Source: Wyeomyia smithii (Eukaryota; Arthropoda; Insecta; Diptera; Culicidae). From it: DNA of 64,000 bases. This document shows positions 56,901-64,000 of the stretch, one piece after another. Both the position numbers and the translations under genes were made by a program. The stretch's first letter is position 1, and each line of letters begins with the position of its first letter. The DNA lies in NCBI RefSeq assembly GCF_029784165.1, contig NC_073695.1:247627589-247691588 (forward strand), written 5' to 3'. The notes beneath the pieces are model-generated. The model searched no databases. It was not told the origin of the DNA and saw only the letters and a list, made by a program, of their open reading frames with translations.

Positions 56901-58114
56901 TTACTTCAGTGGCAGCAGGACGGCCTAGTGGACCACAAAACGAAGCGGCGAACAAAAGTTTCGATCAAGTCACTTCCCGGGACAAAGACTTACATCTCGG
57001 GCTATTAGCTGATGGTGAAACGAGTTTAAAGTGTACAGTAACGGAAAGAAATGCCATGAAATTTCAAAAAATAAAAGCTCTCCTAAACGTCAAACTTTGT
57101 AATACTTTCAGTTGAAGATGTTTCCCCTTTTCACCAACAAGAGAAGCTTCGCTTCGTATATGACTTAAGGACACCCGTAATAGAGTATCCTTTCATCACC
57201 GTCCAGGTCTGTCACCTTTTTGTTTCATCAAAATGCCAAGCGAAAAGGGAGACCATACCCGGCAGGAACAGTTTGAAGGACACTACCAGCAGCAGTGCAG
57301 CCCGGGAGGTTCTTTTTATTTCGTTCAGGGTCTGCTAAAAATAGAAACCGAAATGAGACTTGCTTGCTTCTTTGTTACTTAAAAGACGGGCAAACGAATT
57401 TTGTGTTGCCACTTGCGCGGGACAAAGCGGGACAAGTGTTTCGGAAAATGACGGCAGCACTAAAATAGCACTTTTGGCGTGTGTGTGTGTGTGTGAGAAT
57501 GGCGAGTGTGAAGACCGCTTGTAGTGACATTTTAGTTGCATTCGGTGCTTGAGAAACTGAAAAAAAGAGCCCAATTGACAGGCAGATAACTATTTGGTAG
57601 AGATCAAAGTTTCGCTGCAATTTGAAACAGAAGAATCTAAATGGTGCATTAATTTTGCCAACTCACCAATGACTTTCACGGTTCTTGAAATAAAAACAAA
57701 AACATACGTAATAAATTTTAGTATATACGCATTAGAAGAACCTTTGAACCATAGAACTGGCTCGGTTAAAGTTGAAGTTTTAAAACATGTCAGCAGAGTG
57801 AATAAAATAACAAATTAATAACAGACAAAACAATTCAGATATGACATAGATCAGGTACATAAAAGATAATTGTATTTTACTATAAAATTGATACTGCATT
57901 TTCAATCAATTATGTTCAATATAATCCAGTCTGCTTGAATCACAGTTCTGAATTTATGTTATTTTGGTTTTTCGTTCCAAATTTGGCATATTTGAAAAAT
58001 TGTAATTTGATTATTCGAACTATTGTAAATCATCAAGCCTTGTAGAAACGCGCATTTCGACCATTGCTTGGTCACTTGATGCTTGCTTCTCCTAGCATGG
58101 TCGACAGAATTAAA
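53966..58114. other. Long mostly unique, relatively GC-rich non-coding stretch
   Basis: No transposable element was recognised between about 54400 and 57600, unusual in this window. The frame of 184 residues at 55467-56021 and those at 56670 and 56909 lack domains and convincing splice contexts. CAAG|GTAAAA at 56687 is a possible donor without a matching acceptor. A GT microsatellite lies at 57479-57495. It may be intron with regulatory DNA. Confidence 0.4.
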
Positions 58115-58116
58115 TA

Positions 58117-58220
58117 GGGTATCGAACGTCTTCGTCAGTGGTTTTCTTCGGCCCCCTTTTGCATAAGATTGCTGCAGAAAAACTGCCGAAGAAAACCACT
58201 GACGAAGACGTTCGATACCC
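58117..58220. mobile_element. 104-bp hairpin MITE, perfect 36-nt arms, TA target
   Basis: 58117-58152 (starting GGGTATCGAACGTCTTCGTC) is exactly inverted at 58185-58220 around a 32-nt loop. TA flanks both sides (58115-58116 and 58221-58222). No coding sequence. Confidence 0.92.
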
Positions 58221-58689
58221 TACATAGAAAACCGGGAATGCATACACTATAACGGTTCTAACTAAGCAGCAGTGGGTAGCACTGATAGGGGTTCGTTGCA
58301 ACACTTGCATTGTTACACTCGCGGGAGTGACCGCGAATTCGTTGAATGATATACGCTTGCGCTAGATTATGAAAAAATGGAATGGAAACTGCGATCGATT
58401 TACGGCCCAAATATAACTTCCCGATTCCGACAATACTCATATAAGCTGATGATTGACTATTTTCCAGGAACATAATTTCCAGAGTATTGTGTTGGGTAAA
58501 AGTTATAATGTTTTTTTTTCTATCTGGTCTCATCACTGTGACCAGAGACATTTTGATCTAATTTGATGTTGCCCAGGTGTTTTCTGTACTCCACACTACA
58601 TATCATTGGCAGTATCACTACTGAAGTAAATGATATATTTTTTTCATTAATATCCGTGCCTGCGTGTGTGAAACTATACTCTTTCGTTG
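58221..58689. other. Non-coding stretch
   Basis: Nothing recognised; short frames only. Confidence 0.4.
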
Positions 58690-59040
58690 CAAGCTTGCTG
58701 CTCTACTATACCGAGCCTCTTTCTATCCTACCAATATCACGAAATTACAATACCCTGGAGTGAGTCTACACCTAACATTCCTCTCTGGCCAGGGTAATTC
58801 TAAGAGGGACTTATTATGACAAGAGGAAGGAGTCTTATCAAAACCTCGTTCCTCCTACCATCACCGCGTCACAATCACAATTCCCTGAAGAGGCACTTAA
58901 TGCTTCATCTCTGGTCAGTTTTATTGAAAGCAGGACTTATATTTTGTCAAGAGGAAGGAGTCTAATCAAAACCTCTTTCCTCCAGCCAAGACCGCGCCAT
59001 AATTACAATTTCCTGAAAAGAACTGTTATACGTTACTCAG
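58690..59040. repeat. Diverged tandem repeat, period about 128 bp
   Basis: About 2.7 units. CAAGAGGAAGGAGTCT and ATCAAAACCTC recur at 58820 and 58948; the ACCGCGYCAYAATYACAATT segment recurs at 58864 and 58990, with a more diverged first copy at 58730. Confidence 0.75.
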
Positions 59041-59599
59041 ACCAATGATGGTGATCGGCGATAAAATCGACGATAAACATTCGATCGTTTTCAGCGTGTG
59101 AGTCAATTTCGTCTCTCTGTCGATTGTAACAATTATCGTACGATATGCTAGTCCGAGTGAACCAATTCGGAGATTCACTGAGATAATTTATTCTCTCTCA
59201 GAGATTGAATTTCCAATAGCTTTACAAAACGGTGATTTACTCCTCGCTGATAGAATCGAAGTGTCAAAACAAAAGAGAACAATCGCGAGACGATAATTAT
59301 TGGAAGAGAGAAAAGATTGCGATTGCGATCGATTTCATCGTTTAACAAAATGTTGCTTGCTATTGTCATTGTCAACTCAATATACCTTTGTTCGTCGGTT
59401 TTATTTCCACCGAAGGTTTGTTCACTGATGTATGTTGGTCGATGTCGAAAAGTTTGGTTTAAACAAACAAAAATCTGCACACATTTTAGAAAAAAAAAAC
59501 GCATAAATGTAAATAGATTCGAAAAAAAGTTTGCAAGCTGAGCAAACAGTAACAATGAATTTTTGCAGTTTGCATACTGAAAAAACAAAATCGCTCAAG
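59041..59599. other. Non-coding stretch
   Basis: No gene recognised; overlapping frames on both strands (59175-59588 minus, 59317-59541 plus) have no identifiable domain. Confidence 0.4.
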
Positions 59600-59904
59600 G
59601 ATTTCTCCAACATCCCAGTGATTTCTCGTGGAAGTGCAGAGGTGTTCTCGGCTTCCAATAAAGCGAGTATCACGTCAACATATTCCTATACATATTCCTT
59701 CTTTGACCTGCATTCGGATGCGGCCGGCGCTGGTATTGCCAAATATAAACATAAGGGTCACCAGTTTTTACACATCGAGAATGAATGTTAGTCCCAAGCA
59801 TCATCCGTTGGTTCTCTGTGTAATAACAGCTGATCTGGCAATAACGGAGTAGCAACCGCGGGCGGTCAATCATGCTCATGCTCATGCTCATGCTCATGAA
59901 AAAA
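59600..59904. repeat. Dispersed repeat with CATGCT end, copy b
   Basis: Nearly identical to 37033-37322 from TTTCTCCAACATCCC to the CATGCT hexamer run (59868-59898), followed by an A-run. The hexamer run is one or two units longer here. Confidence 0.82.
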
Positions 59905-60307
59905 AAAAATCGCTCACGGACTCTGAAAATCTGCATTTCACAGACAACTCTAGAGAAACATTTCAAAAGATCCTATCTGCTTCGAGTGATTTTTTGATCG
60001 ATCACTTTCATTCAATCACCACAACTTATTGAACACCTTTTCTGACACGTTATTTGCACAAGTAGATAGCGAAGGGATCACTCTAGTCATCTGAACGAAA
60101 ACAATGCTTGAGAATGTTACTAAAGCTGAACCATTACCAAAATAAAAAGACGCTACGAAAAAACGATAAAAGCAGATAGAACCTTCTGAAATATTTATCT
60201 AGTATCCTGTAATACTATTTTTACTGCCTTCTAGTTGTTCTACGGGTAGCAGTTTTTTCCCTCTCTGAGTTTTTGGTTTGCGATACAGTTTTACGATTAT
60301 CGAGACA
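59905..60307. other. Non-coding stretch
   Basis: Nothing recognised before the poly(T) that marks the 3' end of the LINE. Confidence 0.4.
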
Positions 60308-60697
60308 CTTTTTTTTTTTTGTTCATCTATAGTTTATTTGACACGGCAAAAATACAATTTAATGTTTAACGGCGCCAATTATATCTGGTAGCTTACTTTC
60401 TAAAGTATCTTAATAACTAAAAGCAAATTTTTTATCCTCGCTGCCGACTACGAGCTGAAACTAAATGTAACTTAAAGCTATAATATTTTGCATTAAAAGC
60501 ACTGATTTACTGTATGATGGTTTTCATTGCCATAGGTAAGCACATGTTCCGCTGCTGGGCCAAGATATTACGGACTGGCATATTGGGTTGTCTCCCTCGG
60601 GACCTGAGAGTATCGTGCGGGTCTAGTTGCTGTTTCCGGATCCGGGGTCTTAACGTGTTCTTGTCGTTTGGTTGGATGTAGGCGGAAGGGAATAGGA

Positions 60698-61062
60698 TTA
60701 AACTGGGGCGTGGATGGATTTCAGGAAAACGTATATAAGGGACATGTAGGATAGGTCACGGCTCGCCAAGACATCACGAACAGGAACAGCCGGCTGCCTA
60801 CCTTCGGCCTGCAGGGAAGCTACTAATCTAGACCTGGCGTCACGGTGTACAGGGCATGACCAAACAACGTGCTCTATGTCGTGATAACCTTCACCACAGG
60901 CACAGATACCACTCTCCCCGAGCCCAACACGACGGAGATGCGCGTCAAATCTATAGTGATTGGACATAAGCCGGGACATCACGCAAATGAAATCCCGACC
61001 TACATCCAACCCCTTGAACCACGGGTTCGTCGACACCTTGGGGATTATGGAGCAAGCATTTC
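60698..61062 (-). pseudogene. LINE ORF2 C-terminus with Cys/His motif
   Basis: It reads IIPKVSTNPWFKGLDVGRDF, a middle region FDAHLRRVGLGESGICACG, then EGYHDIEHVVWSCPVHRDAR: a CxC..H..C arrangement typical of the end of I, LOA and R1-type ORF2. It is out of frame with the RNase H part because of a 10-bp tandem duplication at 61053-61071 (CAAGCATTT twice). It probably binds nucleic acid in an intact protein. Confidence 0.75.
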
Positions 61063-62564
61063 CAAGCATTTTGCCAACTGATGATCGTATTCTGACGTTC
61101 AAATGAGAAAAATTCATTAAAGGCAATTGGTCTTTCATAAATTCCACCGTTTGTTGCGCCCACCTTTGCCAAAGAGTCCGCTTTCTCATTGCCCGGTATC
61201 GAGCAGTGAGAAGGGACCCACGCTAAGGTAATCTGAGTAGATTTTTCGGATAAAGCACTCAGATGTTCCCGTATTTTCCCCAGGAAATACGGAGAGTGCT
61301 TAACATCTTTCATCGATCGGAGAGCCTCAATAGAACTGAGACTGTCCGTAAAGATGAAATAATGGTCCGTGGGCATGTTTTCGATAATCCCTAGGGTGTA
61401 CTGAATTGCAGCCAATTCTGCGACGTAAACAGAAGCAGGATTATCAAGCTTATGGGAGACGGTTAAATTGTTATTGAAAATACCGAAGCCAGTGGACCCA
61501 TCAAGAAGTGATCCGTCAGTGTAGAACATATTGTCGCAGTTGATGTTTCGATATTTATTGGAAAAAATTTTGGGGATCTGCTGCACGCGTAAATGATCCG
61601 GGATTCCACGAGTTTCTTCTATCATGGATGTATCGAAAAACACAGTAGAATCAGAAGTATTTGATAAGTCGACACGATTTGGAATATTCGAAGGATGGTT
61701 AATATTATGGGACATGTGATTGAAATACAATGTCATAAAACGGGTTTGAGAATTAAGTTCGATTAACCTTTCAAAATTTTCAATCACAGGACGGTTCAAG
61801 ACCTCACATTTGATAAGAATGCGAGAAGACAGGCTCCAGAAGCGGTTTTTCAATGGTAGTACTCCAGCTAAGACCTCCAAACTCATCGTATGGGTCGACT
61901 GCATGCAACCCAAGGCGATACGCAAACAACGATATTGTATTCGCTCCAGTTTGATCAAATGTGTGTTTGCTGCGGAGCGGAAGCAGAAACACCCGTACTC
62001 AATTACAGACAATATCGTTGTTTGGTAAAGCCTTATAAGGTCTTCTGGGTGGGCTCCCCACCATGCTCCGGTTATTGTACGAAGAAAATTTACTCTTTGC
62101 TGACTTTTCTTCATCAGATACCTAACATGGCAACCCCAGGTGCCCTTAGAGTCGAACCAGACACCACGATACTTATGCACCAAAACCTGAGAGATCGTTT
62201 TACCCATTAATTGTGATTGGAGCTGAGCAGGTTCATGCTTCCTAGAAAAAACTACTATCTCAGTCTTCTCCGGAGAGAATTCGATACCTAGCTGTAAAGC
62301 CCAAGCAGACAAATTGTCCAAGGTATCTTGCAATGGTCCTTGCAAATCGGCAGCTTTGGCTCCTGTAACAGAGATTACACTGTCGTCTGCAAGTTGTCTT
62401 ATCGTGCATGAATTTTCCAGACATTCGTCGATGTCATTTACATAAAAGTTGTAAAGAAGGGGGCTTAAACATGAGCCCTGGGGAAGACCCATGTAGCTAA
62501 TGCGAAAAGTTGCCAAATCGCCGTGCGTAAAATGCATGTGCTTTTCGGACAACAAATTGTGCAA
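61063..62564 (-). pseudogene. LINE ORF2: reverse transcriptase core and RNase H
   Basis: In the 537-residue frame: GLPQGSCLSPLLYNFYVNDI (about 26-45, motif B), RQLADDSVISVTG (about 56-68, catalytic LADD), a thumb to about 250, then RNase H at about 345-470 with all expected acidic residues visible: FYTDGS (Asp350), VAELAA (Glu383), FTDSLSS (Asp407), and WVPSHCSIPGNEKADSLA (His453, Asp463). After about residue 501 the frame is wrong. Catalytic residues are intact, so the copy looks fairly young although the protein is broken upstream and downstream. Confidence 0.85.
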
Positions 62565-63024
62565 AAAATTGTTTAGAATTGGAGAAAATCCTTGTCAGTG
62601 AAGTTTGCCCGAAATAATGTCAATAGAAACGGAATCAAAAGCCCCCTTAATGTCCAAGAACGCAGACGCCATTTGTTCTTTGCGAGCATACGCCAGCTGG
62701 ATATCTGTTGAAAGCAACGCAAGACGTCCCTTTGGCACGGCGGAAGCCAAATTGAGTATCTGATAGTAGACCATTTGATTCGACCCAGTGGTCTAAACGA
62801 CGGAGTATCATTTTTTCCATGAATTTCCGGATACAGGATAGCATTGCAATCGGCCTATAAGAGTTGTGATCAGAAGCTGGTTTCCCTGGTTTTTGGATGG
62901 CGATCACCTTCACTTGCCTCCAATCCTGCGGTACAATGTTTTGCTCCAGGAACTTATTGAACACTCGAATCGAATCCAGGAACTTATTGAACACTCGAAT
63001 CGGCTTATTGAATCGAAGATACAC
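62565..63024 (-). pseudogene. LINE ORF2: reverse transcriptase N-terminal region
   Basis: It reads FLEQNIVPQDWRQVKVIAIQ, SYRPIAMLSCIRKFMEKMIL and DTQFGFRRAKGT (the fingers). A frameshift near 62750 follows, then, in another frame, LDIKGAFDSVSIDI (motif A, near 62640) and a TGA near 62600, just before the 537-residue frame starts. Near 62948-63001 a 30-bp unit is tandemly duplicated, repeating SIRVFNKFL. It belongs to the same LINE copy. Confidence 0.8.
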
Positions 63025-63425
63025 TCGACCGACAGACTCGAATCGGTTATGACATCGTCGATCTCCACGTCTCGTGCGGGTATATAAACACGATACTCGC
63101 GTGTGAAAAGCTCGGAGCGAGCAATAGCGTTGGCCTGTTCCAGGTCGCTGACCACGACACGGAGCTTGTTGGGTCTGACCTTGGAGATTTCGGTCACGGC
63201 CTTGTACCCCTCCGTCAGGTCTTTCGAAATCTGCAGGATGTTTAACGGTTTCGATTTCGGTCCTGCTTTTGGCCGAAAGAAAACAGTAAAGCTGCCCTGA
63301 GATCCGTCCGGGTAAAGCCTGGGGCGAGGGGGGACTGGAGAATTAACAGTGGAAGGGTTGGCAGGAGGGACAGGGTAGGAGGGGTTCGGAGATGGTGGCA
63401 CGGGAGGCGAGGGATCTACATCCAT
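63025..63425 (-). pseudogene. LINE ORF1 N-terminal fragment
   Basis: ATG at 63425 opens MDVDPSPPVPPSPNPSYPVP, a proline-rich start, then GSFTVFFRPKAGPKSKPLNI, SKDLTEGYKAVTEISKVRPN and KLRVVVSDLEQANAIARSEL, which look like a LINE ORF1 (gag-like RNA-binding) protein. After VEIDDVITDSSLS the sequence joins ORF2 through a short CGAATC-rich junction; the rest of ORF1, including any zinc knuckles, is missing. Confidence 0.7.
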
Positions 63426-63790
63426 CGCGCTAAATCTAGCGCACTAGCGCCGACAGAACACGTACCTCTTTCTCCTTTCAGCAGGGTTGGTTGTCCGAAC
63501 GGTCGAAGCTGCAGCCGTTACAGCCAGCAGCACCAATACAGCAGCTCCAAACAGCCACCAGCAGCGAGCCGGGTGTGTGATCACTCAGCACAGCGACACA
63601 ACTCGCTGTCAACTGTTGGCTTCTTCTTTTTCCTCCTTTTTGTTGAGATTCTCGTCCACTGCTGTAGCACAAATCACTTAGCAGCCAAATCGGCTTACGC
63701 ACCAGCAAACAGCCACGATGCGAAACAGTTGCACAAAGGCGAGCGACCTTGAACCTTCACTCGACCAGGCAAACAATGCCAACACTTGCT

Positions 63791-63888
63791 CACGTAAGTT
63801 TAGGGGGGTGGGAGTCATATCGAATGTTACTTATTATTACATAAGGAGGAAGGGGGTCTGAAATTACGTAATTTGTCTACGACGCCTA
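63791..63888. mobile_element. Partial MITE, family of 16069-16304, opposite orientation
   Basis: GGGAGTCATATCGAATGTTA, GGGTCTGAAATTACGTAAT and TTGTCTACGACGCCTAA match the reverse complement of 16069-16175 with a small internal gap. It starts directly next to the 5' end of the LINE. Confidence 0.75.
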
Positions 63889-64000
63889 AGTGTAAGTCTA
63901 ATTGTTTTTTAAAAATTTCATATTATTGCCGTCTCTGCTCGTCGTTTTTCAAATTGTTATATAAAAAATAAGTTATTTGCTTATAAAAATACCTATTAGG
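63889..64000. other. Window edge, non-coding
   Basis: AT-rich; nothing recognised. Confidence 0.4.

Larger units (their letters stand above)
60308..63780 (-). mobile_element. RNase H-bearing LINE (I/LOA/R1-like group), internally deleted
   Basis: On the minus strand: a GC-rich 5' UTR (about 63780-63426), the start of ORF1, an internal deletion joining it to the reverse transcriptase of ORF2, then RNase H, a Cys/His motif, a 3' UTR with AATAAA-like TCAAATAAACT, and a poly(A) (T-run 60309-60320). Missing are the rest of ORF1 and the endonuclease. Both ends being present argues against simple 5' truncation. The clade is inferred from the RNase H and C-terminal motifs. Confidence 0.82.

Overview
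This looks like AT-rich insect nuclear DNA, most probably from a culicine (Aedes-like) mosquito. The assignment rests on recognising several interspersed repeats that I associate with Aedes genomes: a SINE ending in a GGTCGAGTTCCGAATCGGAA block, an element opening with GCCTTTCTC and containing a CTCGACTCAGCTCGACGAG block, the CATATTGGGTGGTATT array family, and the TGACGTGGGACTA terminal-repeat family. This recognition is from memory and was not searched. Nothing bacterial or viral was seen: no operons, CRISPR, rRNA or intact tRNA gene.

Most of the window is transposable-element debris in what looks like intergenic or very long intron sequence. Left part (1-22 kb): a TGACGTGGGACTA element cut by the window edge, relics of RTE-like and Jockey-like retrotransposons, a pair of diverged direct repeats bracketing a terminal-inverted-repeat (TIR) element with nested insertions (7.8-10.9 kb), tRNA-derived SINEs, and palindromic MITEs at 15.7 and 16.1 kb. 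Middle (22-43 kb): a Tc1/mariner element (22387-24635) split by a Jockey-like LINE, a 3.2 kb composite repeat with internal tandem arrays (24.8-28.0 kb), two copies of an unusual direct-repeat/tRNA-like/direct-repeat unit (33.3-34.7 and 38.7-39.3 kb), and a 984-bp element with perfect 48-bp inverted ends (39857-40840). Right part (43-64 kb): a likely gene start (43603-43906), a GCCGAG-rich TIR element, a second TGACGTGGGACTA copy, a 2 kb satellite of the 9-mer ATAAATGTC split by a SINE (49944-52020), a Jockey-like LINE with three MITE insertions, a near-perfect hairpin MITE (58117-58220), and a long RNase H-bearing LINE on the minus strand (60308-63780) that keeps both ends but has lost its middle.

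Host coding sequence is sparse. The best candidate is a start exon at 43603-43906 (pyrimidine-rich acceptor, 5' UTR, ATG, 14 hydrophobic codons, GTAAGT donor). A second signal-peptide-like exon (49827-49934, GTGAGT donor) abuts the 9-bp satellite, which would then lie in its intron. A chain of small candidate exons (3419-3449, 4740-4793, 4868-4892) stays open in one frame across a typical 74-nt intron and is phase-compatible with a possible terminal exon at 28030-28215. None of these host proteins was recognised. The other long open frames are retrotransposon pieces or artefacts of the satellite, whose 9-bp unit lacks stops in four of six frames.
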